Source of the DNA: Kribbella antibiotica
Lineage (GTDB): Bacteria > Actinomycetota > Actinomycetes > Propionibacteriales > Kribbellaceae
Direction: 5' to 3'
NCBI RefSeq assembly: GCF_004349055.1
Contig: NZ_SMKX01000023.1
Location: 19,945-83,944 of the forward strand
DNA: 64,000 nucleotides
The position numbers and the translations under genes are program-made. A model generated the notes under the pieces. The model saw only the letters and a program-made list of their open reading frames with translations, was not told where the DNA came from and searched no databases. Below are positions 17,553-25,313 of the stretch, one piece after another (the first letter of the stretch is position 1; each line of letters begins with the position of its first letter).

Positions 17553-18492
17553 TGTAAGTCCAAAGGGAGGTGAACTTCGCGGCCAAGGCGATCACGGCGA
17601 TGATGACGATGAACAGGACCCAGACCTGGGCCGAGGCGTAGCCGAGCTGCGGGATCCGGCCGAGGTTCGGGAAGCCGTTGTTGTAGATCGACAGCATCAG
17701 CACGTTGGTGCTGAAGCCAGGGCCGCCGTTGGTCAGGATCTTGGGCTGGTTGAAGGTTTGCAGCGCCGCGGTGGTCTGCAGGATCACCTGCAGCAGGATG
17801 ATCGGGCTGATCGTCGGCAGCGTGATGCGGATGAACGCGGACCAGGGACCTGCTCCGTCCACCTTCGCTGCTTCGTACAGCTCGGTCGGGACGGACTGCA
17901 GCGCGGCCAGGAAGATGATCATCGTGCCGCCGACGCCCCACAACATCATCAGTACGACGGACGGCATCGACATCGACGGACTCTGCAACCAGAGACTGGT
18001 CGGCAGACCGAGGCGGTCGAGGACCGTGTTCAGCAGGCCGACCTCGGGGTTGAGGATGAACTTCCAGAGCGTGATGGTCGCGACCGCCGGGAGGACCACC
18101 GGCAGATAGGCCAGGGTCCGGACGATCCGGACGCCGCGGAAGCGCTGGTTGCAGAACATCGCCAGGGCGAGACCTAGGATCAATGAGAGCGGCACGTACA
18201 GGACCACCAGGTACCCGGTCGCGCGCAGGGCCGGCCAGAACGCCGGGTCGCCTCCGAAGAGACGGCGGAAGTTGCCGAGCCCGACGAAGACGGGATCGGC
18301 CAGGCCGTTGTACTTCGTCAGGGCGAGATAGAACGAGCGGATCAGTGGATAGCCGACGAAGACGGTGAACCCGATGATCGCCGGGGCGATGAACAGGTAG
18401 GCCGCCACGGTGTCGGAACCGGCGCCGCGACTCAGGCCTTTTCCGCGGCCGGGGCCGTTGCCACGTTGGAGTGGACGGCTGGAACGATTCAT
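17533..18492 (-). CDS. Carbohydrate ABC transporter permease, MalF type
   Basis: A 319-residue CUT1 permease with about six membrane spans and the EAA motif YEAAKVDGAGPWSAFIRITLP near residue 219. The start is taken at ATG 18492 (MNRSSRPLQ...). A longer in-frame reading would run back across the divergent lacI gene and its operator and has no family similarity. It is first in the three-gene importer operon, 82 bp from the lacI start. Confidence 0.9.
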   Translation of the reverse strand: MNRSSRPLQRGNGPGRGKGLSRGAGSDTVAAYLFIAPAIIGFTVFVGYPLIRSFYLALTKYNGLADPVFVGLGNFRRLFGGDPAFWPALRATGYLVVLYVPLSLILGLALAMFCNQRFRGVRIVRTLAYLPVVLPAVATITLWKFILNPEVGLLNTVLDRLGLPTSLWLQSPSMSMPSVVLMMLWGVGGTMIIFLAALQSVPTELYEAAKVDGAGPWSAFIRITLPTISPIILLQVILQTTAALQTFNQPKILTNGGPGFSTNVLMLSIYNNGFPNLGRIPQLGYASAQVWVLFIVIIAVIALAAKFTSLWTYSDNTPD

Positions 18493-18509
18493 CCGATCTC
18501 CTGCTGGAC

Positions 18510-18521
18510 GGTAACGTTTCC
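18510..18521. promoter_or_regulatory. LacI-family operator 1
   Basis: GGTAACGTTTCC, an imperfect palindrome (10 of 12) matching the GGAAACGTTTCC-type LacI operators of actinobacteria. It lies between the divergent permease and lacI genes, 18 bp from the permease start codon. Confidence 0.65.
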
Positions 18522-18573
18522 AAGTTTTAGTGTGTGGTGGACGATGCCGTGCCGCGAAAAGGAAGTCAACCCC

Positions 18574-19620
18574 GTGCCCGAAACGTTTCCAAACACCCCC
18601 GAGACCGCTCGGCCGACGATGATCGACGTGGCCCGCCGGGCGGGGGTCGGGCTCGGCACGGTGTCCCGCGTGGTGAACGGCGGCCACGGTGTCCGCGACG
18701 AAACCGCGCAGCGGGTCCGGACCGCGATCGAGCAACTGGGCTTCCAGCGCAACGAGGTCGCCCGCGCCCTGCGCCCGGGGAAGAAGTCGTCCAGTCTTGC
18801 GCTCGTCCTCGGTGACCTGACGAACCCGTTCTTCGCGACGATCGCCAAGGCTTCGCTGGAGGTCGCCGGCCAGTCCGGCTTCGCCGTCGTACTGGGCAGC
18901 GTCGATGAGGACCCGGAGGGGGAGAAGCGCGCGATCCAGGAGCTGGTCAGTCGCCAGGTCGCCGGGCTGATGATCGTGCCGGACCAGGGCGACCATGCGT
19001 TCCTGGTCGGCGCCGGCGTACCGGTCGTGTTCGTCGACCGGCCCGCGACCGGCATCGAGGCCGACATCGTGATGGTCGACAACGAGGGTGGCGGGAAGCT
19101 GGCCACCGACCACCTACTGGAGCAGGGGCACGAACGAATCGCGATCCTGCTGGCGCCGTCGTACTACACCACGGGTCGTCGCCTCCGCGGTTACCGCCGG
19201 GCCCACCGCGGTGCCGGGCTGGAGGTGGACGAGTCGCTCGTGGTCCAGCTCCCTGAGGGGAACGCCGAGTCCGCCGAGAAGGCGACTCGCGAGCTGATGC
19301 TGCGGCCTGATCCGCCGACCGCGATCTTTGCCTCCACCAACTTCCTGACCGAAGGTGTCCTGCGCGCGCTCGGCGAGCTCGGCCTCGAGCCGGCCGTCGT
19401 CGGTTTCGACGACTTCCGCTTGGCCGACATGTTGCCGACGCCGGTCACAGTCGTTGCCTCCGACATCGCTGAGCTCGGCCGCAGCGCTGCCCGCTTGCTA
19501 CTCGACCGAGCCTCCGGCGCGGATCGTCGCCCACCTCAGCGCATCGTCCTGCCGTGTGCGCTGATCCAGCGCGGTTCTGGGGAGCGGCCACCGTCTGCCA
19601 GTAAGAGAAAACCCCGCTGA
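18574..19620 (+). CDS. LacI-family transcriptional regulator of the sugar importer
   Basis: A 348-residue LacI/GalR repressor. The helix-turn-helix (MIDVARRAGVGLGTVSRVVNG) lies near residues 16-36, with a hinge helix after it. The periplasmic-binding-like effector domain follows (ALVLGDLTNPFFATIAKA, VVGFDDF). GTG 18574 was chosen because AAGGAAG precedes it at good distance; ATG 18544 is an alternative. It is divergent from the permease operon with one operator between and a second inside its own first codons, so it probably controls both directions. Effector sugar unknown. Confidence 0.9.
   Translation: MPETFPNTPETARPTMIDVARRAGVGLGTVSRVVNGGHGVRDETAQRVRTAIEQLGFQRNEVARALRPGKKSSSLALVLGDLTNPFFATIAKASLEVAGQSGFAVVLGSVDEDPEGEKRAIQELVSRQVAGLMIVPDQGDHAFLVGAGVPVVFVDRPATGIEADIVMVDNEGGGKLATDHLLEQGHERIAILLAPSYYTTGRRLRGYRRAHRGAGLEVDESLVVQLPEGNAESAEKATRELMLRPDPPTAIFASTNFLTEGVLRALGELGLEPAVVGFDDFRLADMLPTPVTVVASDIAELGRSAARLLLDRASGADRRPPQRIVLPCALIQRGSGERPPSASKRKPR
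18579..18590. promoter_or_regulatory. LacI-family operator 2, overlapping the lacI start
   Basis: A near-perfect operator whose core GAAACGTTTC (18580-18589) is a perfect 10-bp palindrome. It lies within codons 3-6 of lacI, 69 bp from operator 1. The pair could support looping and autorepression. Confidence 0.65.
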
Positions 19621-19637
19621 TGACGCTCGACGCTGGT

Positions 19638-19643
19638 TAGGCT
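19638..19643 (+). promoter_or_regulatory. Candidate -10 box of the alpha/beta hydrolase gene
   Basis: TAGGCT lies 6 nt before the GTG start at 19650, compatible with a leaderless transcript separate from lacI, which ends 29 bp upstream of that start. Confidence 0.4.
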
Positions 19644-19649
19644 TGCCGC

Positions 19650-20381
19650 GTGTTCTACGAATCCATCGGTAGCGGCCGTCCTGTCGTGTTCCTGCCCGGC
19701 TGGGGCGGCAATAACGGCGAAACCCAAGCGGCTCACGAGCCGGTTTTCGCCGACCGCCCCGGCTGGCGCCGCATCTACATCGACCCACCCGGCACCAACC
19801 ACCGCCCCGGAGATCCGTCGATCACCGACCAGGACGGAATGCTGGACGCGATCGCGGAGACCATTACGCAAGTTCTGGGCAGTGACCAGTACGCCGTCTC
19901 GGGCACATCGGCAGGTGGTTTGCACGCGCGCGGGCTGATCAAGCGCGATCCGGAACGCGTGCTCGGCCTCCTGCTTCGGGTGCCCGGCGTCATCGCGGAT
20001 CGTGCCGCGCGAACACTTCCGACGGACGACTACCTGCGCCGGACGGCAGCGTTCGAGGCCGCATCGCAGGCGAAGCAGGACAACTACTACGACCCGGCCG
20101 AACAGTCGGCGGATCTGGAATTCCTCGGCCGGATTCAGTCCGACCCTGCGACCTATGGGTTGCGGGAAGATCCGGCGGCGCGGTTCGAGCGGCCGACGTT
20201 GATCGTGACCGGGCGGCAGGACACCGTGACTGGGTACGCCGACGCGTGGGGCTTGCTCGACGACTACCCGACGGCGACGTACGCCGTACTGGATCAGGAA
20301 GAGCACGACCTACCAGTACGGCGACCAACGCTGTACCGCGCGCTGGTCGCCGACTGGCTTGATCGGATGGACGCTAGCTAG
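19650..20381 (+). CDS. Alpha/beta hydrolase
   Basis: A 243-residue alpha/beta-hydrolase-fold protein. The oxyanion-hole region VVFLPGWGG lies near residue 15 and the nucleophile elbow GTSAGG near 88 (Ser nucleophile). The acid/His side is TLIVTGRQDTVTG near 182 and the His of EEHDLP near 222. It has no signal peptide, so it is cytosolic. Substrate unknown. It starts with GTG 19650 and is convergent with the chitinase; the two stop codons share a palindrome. Confidence 0.85.
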   Translation: MFYESIGSGRPVVFLPGWGGNNGETQAAHEPVFADRPGWRRIYIDPPGTNHRPGDPSITDQDGMLDAIAETITQVLGSDQYAVSGTSAGGLHARGLIKRDPERVLGLLLRVPGVIADRAARTLPTDDYLRRTAAFEAASQAKQDNYYDPAEQSADLEFLGRIQSDPATYGLREDPAARFERPTLIVTGRQDTVTGYADAWGLLDDYPTATYAVLDQEEHDLPVRRPTLYRALVADWLDRMDAS

Positions 20382-20384
20382 CGT
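20371..20384. other. Palindrome carrying the stop codons of both convergent genes
   Basis: ACGCTAGCTAGCGT is a perfect 14-bp palindrome. Read on either strand it gives codons GCT AGC TAG, so the hydrolase and the chitinase both end in Ala-Ser-stop encoded by the same DNA. The genes overlap by 8 bp. Confidence 0.85.
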
Positions 20385-23300
20385 TGCCGATCAGCTTCCA
20401 GGGCTCGTGATCCGGGTCGGGCCCGGTGCCCGGGGCGTTGTTCTGGGTCCACCACTTGGCTTTCCAGACCTTGCCGTTGTATTTCACGGTGACCTGCTCG
20501 ACCGCTTGGGTCACCGGGTCGTAGACCTTGGCCGAGTCCCAGTTCCCCGCAGCACATCCACCCGCCGCAGGAGTCGCCGTACCGAGGCCCTTGACGTTGT
20601 CGGTCACCGGCGAATACGGCGTACCGCTGATCGACAGACTGGTGTTCACCGGCCCGGTAATCGGCAGGTAGTAGATGATCGGGAGATCAAGGGTCTTCCC
20701 CGCCGGAATGATCTGGCAGTAGTCCAGCGTGGTGGTGATCCGGTGGAACTGCGAGCCGGAAGTGAGTTTCCACTGCCCACCTTGATCACCGGTCTGCCAG
20801 TTGACGTCCTTGACCAGCGGCGACGTGGACGCCGGGATGTCGAACGACAGCTTGGTGTCCTTGCCGCCACCGAGCGTGCGGCCCGTGTTGTTGGTGATCC
20901 GGACTGTCGGAGTCAACGGCCAGAGCTTGGCCGTCTCGGTCGGGTAGTTGACCATGTCCACGCTGATGTTCGCGGTGACGGCAGGCGCCGTACCGGTACT
21001 TCCGCTGCGCAGATTGTTGTCATAGGCCCCTGAACTGTTCAGCTTGTCGTTGATCCGGGTCGTCAGGCTGTAGCCCATGCCACAAGGGTGCTGCGCGTCG
21101 ACAACTGCCGGGCAGGCGTAGTCGCCGCCGAGCTCCCACATCATCACGCCGCCCGCACCGGTGGACTTCACGAGATCGGTCACGGCGTCGATGCCTTGCT
21201 CGTCCTCGGTCGACAAGAACACCTTCTTGTCGGCGTTCCACAGCCACGACGTCTTCGTGGTGTTGTCCCAGAACCGGTTGTACTGGCCGGAGATGCGGTC
21301 GGCCGGATCGGTTGCCGGGGTCAGGCCGACATTCGGCGCGTACCGGGGAAGGATGTTCTTCTCCAGGTTCTTCGTGTGCCACAACGGGTTCGTGCCCGAT
21401 CCCAGCTCACCGCCGTTGGACGTTTCGTCGTGCCAGATGTTGTCGATTCCGACCGCACCATCACCACACGGACGCTTGATGCCGGTCCCGGGCTCGCAGC
21501 CGTCCGGCTTCTGGGAGTTGCCCCACAGACCGTTCGTGCCGCCGGTGACGTTCTTCCAGCCACGCGTGTAATAGGGGATGCCGATGTTGACCCGCCCGGC
21601 CTGCAAGGCGCCGCGCATGTACTTCATCGCCCAACTGGTGTTGAAGTAGCCGATGCCGCCGTACTCCGGCGTTGCGTACAGATCGGCCAGCTCCGGGTCC
21701 TTGCCGTCGTCGAACAAAGCGGCGTTCGGACCGACCACGTTGTTCCAGGTGCCGTGATAGTCGTACGCCATCAGGTTGGTGAAGTCCTGATAATCGAGCG
21801 AGGTCTGGTTCGCCATGCCACGCGTCAGGTAGCCGGAGGCCGTCGAGGCCGAGGTCAGCTGGTAGTACTTGTTGTCGGCAACCGATGCCCGGTTCAGCGA
21901 ATCACGCAGGGTCTTCATCAAGGCCGCGTACGCCGTCGGTAGCCCCTTCCGTCGCGGATTCGCCGTACCCCAGTCGTTGGGGTTGCCGGTGTCGTCCAGC
22001 ACGGTCGGGTATTCGAAGTCGATGTCGACGCCGTCGAAACCGTAGGTCCGCAGGAACTCCACGGCCGAGCCGGCGAACGTGTCGATACCGGCCTGATTGA
22101 CCGAGCCGTCGGCGTTCGTGGTCATCGCATAGAAACCACCTGACCCGGCCCAGCCACCCACCGAGATCAGCGTCTTGACCCGCGGGTGCAGGCGCTTGTA
22201 CTTGGTGAGCTGGTTGAAATGACCCTTGTACGGCAGCGACGCGTCCATCTCGGCGCCGACCTTGCCCGGCCACTCCATCCGGATGGCCGCATCGTCAACG
22301 GTGATCTTGTTGTTCTGCACCGAGGCGAAGGCGTAGTTGAGGTGCGTGACCTTCGACCACGGGATGTTCTTCACCAGGTAGTGCGGGGTGCCGTCCTTAC
22401 CGGTCCGGCCACCGTTGAAGTAGGCGACAACGCGTCGGTCCCGCCCCTGACCGAGCCACTCCCGGCCGTCGCTCTGATAGATCTTGCAGTACGGCGTCGC
22501 CACGCCGGGCGTGGTTGCGAGACCGTCAGGGCGGCAGTCGCCGCTCGCACCCGGCCGGGCGCCGCCGTCGTCGCCACCCGGGTGCGCCTCCATCGGGTCG
22601 CCGACACCGCCGTTCGCGGCCGACGCGATCTCGGTCGGCAGCAGCCAGCCGTCGACACCCTTGGAGGCCGAGTTGTACAGCAAGAAGTCAGACACCTTGT
22701 CGGCGTCGAGGTCACCGAAGTCGCCGATGCTGCCGCCGAACGCGTTCCCGGAGCGGATCCGGCCAATGGAGTTCCAGCCGCCGGTGGCCGCCGTACCGTT
22801 GGCCTTCGTCTTGGCTTTCGTCTCGCCCCAGCCGCTGCCAAGGTTCAGCCAGGCGTCCACGTCACCAGTGGTGTACCGGACGACCACGACGTCGGCCTTG
22901 CCGTCACCGTTGAGGTCGGGGTAGGAGACCGATCCGGTCGGGCCTTCGGCCGGGTGGGTGAAGCCGTCGATCTTGCTCCAGTTGCCCGGCTTCGGGAGCC
23001 CGCCGGTGGTGGTGTTGCGCCAAGCGGCCAGGAAGTTGAGGCGGTCGGGGATGATGATGTCGTCGTCACCGTCGCCGTCGAGATCGGCGAACACCGGGTA
23101 GCCGGTGTAGCCGAGGTCGTTCGCGACGATGACCGGGTTCGCCCAGCGGACGTCGCGGCCGCTGGACTCGTTGCGCCACACCTTCATCGCGGCGAAGCCG
23201 GTGCCGGAATCGGCGGCGGTCATGAAGTTGACCAGGTCGTCCTTGCCGTCGCCGTCGAGGTCGCCGAAGAACGCGGGCTTCGGCGTCTGGCGGGCACCCG

Positions 23301-24306
23301 CCGGTGCGGTGTCACCCAACGGGAACCAGACCCGTCGGCCGTCGGTTCCACAGCCGCCGTTCTGCCAGGTGTACAGCCGGCCGTTGACCGTGACGGCACG
23401 ATCGACGTCGCGGTCGCCGTCGACGTCCATGAACCTCGTCTGGGCACCGTCCGCGGCCATCACGATCTGACCGAGCGGAGCCCAGCCGCCGGGCTCGGAG
23501 TTGCCGTCCGGCTCGCGGCAGATGCCGTTCGCCGACGACATCCTGCGCAGGTAATCGGGCAGGTACCGCTCGAGCGCGTCGAACATCCCGGCCATCATGT
23601 CGCCGGCTGCATGTCCGCCGAAGAAGGCTTCGACGGTCCGGACGAACCGGATGATCGAGGCGCTCGTCGCCTTGTACCAGGCGAGCATCTCCGGTGTTCC
23701 GGCGAACGCGACCGCGAACGTCGTCAGGCCGGCCGCGATGGACTTGGCCATCGTGTTGGCCCACTCGTCGGCGTCACCGAGCTTGCCGTCGGCCCACTGG
23801 GTCAAGGCGCCGTTCACGAACTCGCCCATGAACCCGCCGATCCCCGCGCAGACGGGCACCGAAGCACCGGTCCGGAGGCAGGCCGCGGTCGCGCCGACAC
23901 CGACCAGGATGGATCCGGCCACGATCAGCGCGCCCTGCCACCAGGTCGCGTCCACCTCGATCTCAGGGGCCTTGATGACGATCGTGGCGACCGTGCCCTC
24001 GACCTTGGTCTCGGCGTTGAACTCGATGTAGCGCAGGCTGGGCATGACGTCTTGGAGCTGGCCCTTGGTCCGCTCCTCCAGCACCTGACTGAGCTTCTTG
24101 CCGCTGGCCTTGATCTCGTCGAACTGCTGCTTGTAGTGCGCGGCCAGCGCCGGGTCCTGGAAGTCGTGGGTGACGACCTGGTCCTGGGCAGCCGGCTTGG
24201 CCAGCGCCGGCTGGATGCCGGTGCTCGACAGCAGGACCGCGACAGCGGTCACGACAGCTATCAGAATCGGGGATTTTCTTCGGGGAAAGATCCGGCCAAG
24301 TCTCAT
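20374..24306 (-). CDS. Secreted multidomain GH18 chitinase with FG-GAP repeats and chitin-binding domain
   Basis: A 1310-residue secreted glycosidase. A signal peptide covers about residues 1-36. Residues 37-270 form an unrecognised region with two glycine-rich hydrophobic stretches (near 125-150 and 190-205). Residues 290-545 carry FG-GAP/VCBS-type calcium motifs (DVDGDRDVD, DLDGDGKDD, DLDGDGDDD, DLNGDGKAD). A GH18 barrel spans about 627-1060, with SVGGW, catalytic DGVDIDFE (acid Glu near 763), MAYDYHG and MMWELGG. A beta domain follows, and a C-terminal CBM5/12-like module (AKWWTQNNAPG) ends the protein. It is predicted to degrade chitin outside the cell. CebR-like and CRP-like sites precede it. 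Confidence 0.92.
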   Translation of the reverse strand: MRLGRIFPRRKSPILIAVVTAVAVLLSSTGIQPALAKPAAQDQVVTHDFQDPALAAHYKQQFDEIKASGKKLSQVLEERTKGQLQDVMPSLRYIEFNAETKVEGTVATIVIKAPEIEVDATWWQGALIVAGSILVGVGATAACLRTGASVPVCAGIGGFMGEFVNGALTQWADGKLGDADEWANTMAKSIAAGLTTFAVAFAGTPEMLAWYKATSASIIRFVRTVEAFFGGHAAGDMMAGMFDALERYLPDYLRRMSSANGICREPDGNSEPGGWAPLGQIVMAADGAQTRFMDVDGDRDVDRAVTVNGRLYTWQNGGCGTDGRRVWFPLGDTAPAGARQTPKPAFFGDLDGDGKDDLVNFMTAADSGTGFAAMKVWRNESSGRDVRWANPVIVANDLGYTGYPVFADLDGDGDDDIIIPDRLNFLAAWRNTTTGGLPKPGNWSKIDGFTHPAEGPTGSVSYPDLNGDGKADVVVVRYTTGDVDAWLNLGSGWGETKAKTKANGTAATGGWNSIGRIRSGNAFGGSIGDFGDLDADKVSDFLLYNSASKGVDGWLLPTEIASAANGGVGDPMEAHPGGDDGGARPGASGDCRPDGLATTPGVATPYCKIYQSDGREWLGQGRDRRVVAYFNGGRTGKDGTPHYLVKNIPWSKVTHLNYAFASVQNNKITVDDAAIRMEWPGKVGAEMDASLPYKGHFNQLTKYKRLHPRVKTLISVGGWAGSGGFYAMTTNADGSVNQAGIDTFAGSAVEFLRTYGFDGVDIDFEYPTVLDDTGNPNDWGTANPRRKGLPTAYAALMKTLRDSLNRASVADNKYYQLTSASTASGYLTRGMANQTSLDYQDFTNLMAYDYHGTWNNVVGPNAALFDDGKDPELADLYATPEYGGIGYFNTSWAMKYMRGALQAGRVNIGIPYYTRGWKNVTGGTNGLWGNSQKPDGCEPGTGIKRPCGDGAVGIDNIWHDETSNGGELGSGTNPLWHTKNLEKNILPRYAPNVGLTPATDPADRISGQYNRFWDNTTKTSWLWNADKKVFLSTEDEQGIDAVTDLVKSTGAGGVMMWELGGDYACPAVVDAQHPCGMGYSLTTRINDKLNSSGAYDNNLRSGSTGTAPAVTANISVDMVNYPTETAKLWPLTPTVRITNNTGRTLGGGKDTKLSFDIPASTSPLVKDVNWQTGDQGGQWKLTSGSQFHRITTTLDYCQIIPAGKTLDLPIIYYLPITGPVNTSLSISGTPYSPVTDNVKGLGTATPAAGGCAAGNWDSAKVYDPVTQAVEQVTVKYNGKVWKAKWWTQNNAPGTGPDPDHEPWKLIGNAS

Positions 24307-24338
24307 CAGAAGTTCCTTCGGTAGGGCGGTGGACGCTG

Positions 24339-24352
24339 TGGGAGCGTTTCCA
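24339..24352. promoter_or_regulatory. CebR/CelR-like operator of the chitinase gene
   Basis: TGGGAGCGTTTCCA matches the 14-bp CebR/CelR box TGGGAGCGCTCCCA of actinomycete cellulose regulators at 12 of 14 positions. It lies 32 bp upstream of the chitinase start, a position suited to repression by a LacI-family protein. Confidence 0.55.
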
Positions 24353-24392
24353 CGACCGTACGAAGGGTGGGAAGAGGTTGCGGCGTCAGTAA

Positions 24393-24424
24393 ACGCTATC
24401 CGTGATCCGCGTCACAGATAGCGT
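24393..24424. promoter_or_regulatory. CRP-like site nested in a longer palindrome
   Basis: CGTGATCCGCGTCACA (24401-24416) has the GTGA-N6-TCAC core of CRP sites. It is flanked by ACGCTATC and GATAGCGT, which form an 8-bp outer inverted repeat. It lies about 95 bp upstream of the chitinase start, so it may be an activator site. It could also act as a hairpin terminating the upstream hydrolase gene, but no T-run follows. Confidence 0.5.
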
Positions 24425-24508
24425 GCTCAGTTGAGCGTTTCGCGGTGCCCGAACGGGCCCCTGGGGCGGCGGGGCGCGTCCGGGCTTCGTGGGCCTCGGG
24501 GTCGGGAT

Positions 24509-25204
24509 CTAGAAGTTCGGCCAGGCCCAGCCGAGGTAGCTGTTGAAGTACGGGAGCTTCGCCAGGCCGATCTTGCCGTTCACGCTGGTGGCCCAGAAGT
24601 AGCCGTCGCCGCGGGCGACACCGACATGCCCGTACGGCGCGGCCAGGTCCCAGAAGATCAGTGCGCCCTTCGGTGGGTTCAGGTCACCGCGGTGGGCGAC
24701 CCCACGAGCCACGGCGTCGTTCCAGTCCGCCTTGGCCGAGGCCCAGATGCCCGTCTTGCCGTAGGAGTTCTCCGCGGCCATCTCGCAGTACCCCTGGAAG
24801 TCGGTCGAGCCGTTGCGAGCGGCGTACCAGGCGATGGCCTTGTCGGCGCGCGGATTGCTCGTACAGAGCGGTGCAACCAGACCTGTGCTGCCGGTGTTGA
24901 CGTAGGAGTCGGAGATGAAGCCCTTGCCGGGGATGTGGTCCCAGACGAGGCTGCGGCCGAACTTTCCGGTCACCGGCTCGCCATAGATCTGGCAGTCGAT
25001 CTCGACCGCGCCGTTGGGCTGGGTGCCGACCGAGCCGAAGCTGGTCGCGTTGCCGGACCGGATGGTCACACCGGAGCCGCTGTCGGTGACAACTGTGCCG
25101 GTCGCGGCGTGCGCGGGCAGAACTGCGACGCCGGTGATGGCTGCGCCGCCGAGCAGGGCAGTGGTCGTGATGCGGGAGACGGTACGGATTAGGGCGGTCC
25201 GCAT
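24509..25204 (-). CDS. Secreted SH3-domain protein with NlpC/P60- or CHAP-like hydrolase domain
   Basis: A 231-residue exported protein. The signal peptide ends near AHAATG (about residue 33), an SH3-like domain follows (GVTIRSGNATSFGSVG to GFISDSYVN, about 45-100), then a roughly 115-residue domain. The second domain has a conserved Cys in GYCEMAAE and a His in YGHVGVARGDG, the order expected of cysteine peptidoglycan hydrolases. The C-terminal domain is closely paralogous to the next gene upstream. Cell-wall cleavage is inferred from fold-like motifs and export; catalysis is unproven. Confidence 0.68.
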   Translation of the reverse strand: MRTALIRTVSRITTTALLGGAAITGVAVLPAHAATGTVVTDSGSGVTIRSGNATSFGSVGTQPNGAVEIDCQIYGEPVTGKFGRSLVWDHIPGKGFISDSYVNTGSTGLVAPLCTSNPRADKAIAWYAARNGSTDFQGYCEMAAENSYGKTGIWASAKADWNDAVARGVAHRGDLNPPKGALIFWDLAAPYGHVGVARGDGYFWATSVNGKIGLAKLPYFNSYLGWAWPNF

Positions 25205-25228
25205 GAGGGTGTTCCCTTCTGGAAGAGT

Positions 25229-25277
25229 GTTTCACTCGCAGGGAATCAGAGGGTGGTGCTGTTGTCGCAGTGGGCAA
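25229..25277 (-). promoter_or_regulatory. Conserved leader block of the SH3/hydrolase gene
   Basis: A roughly 49-nt block upstream of the start at 25204 closely matches the block at 25853-25901 before the paralogue. The shared start is TTGCCyACTGCGACAACA, and CTGATTC follows further on. It starts directly after a hairpin terminator, so it must contain the promoter or part of the untranslated leader. Confidence 0.5.
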
Positions 25278-25278
25278 C

Positions 25279-25304
25279 GGGTCGCCCGGCTCGCCGGGCG
25301 ACCC
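25279..25304 (-). terminator. Hairpin terminator after the short hydrolase gene
   Basis: GGGTCGCCCGG and CCGGGCGACCC form an 11-bp perfect stem with a 4-nt loop, 9 bp past the stop of the 25314-25802 gene. There is no T-run on the transcribed side, which is common in actinobacteria. Confidence 0.7.
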
Positions 25305-25313
25305 GCCCGTGGC

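Noticed and set aside
17533..19113. A 526-residue version of the MalF-type permease starting inside lacI
   Set aside because: The extra N-terminal part is antisense to lacI and its operator and has no permease similarity; ATG 18492 gives a normal-length protein.
20374..24324. Very long open frame on the plus strand opposite the chitinase (about 22186-24324)
   Set aside because: It is an antisense shadow of a high-GC gene. The translation is Arg/Val/Gly-rich with no family motif, while the minus-strand reading has clear GH18 and FG-GAP motifs.
24447..24458. GCCCGAACGGGC hairpin as terminator of the SH3/hydrolase gene
   Set aside because: A 5-bp stem with a 2-nt loop is too tight and there is no T-run.
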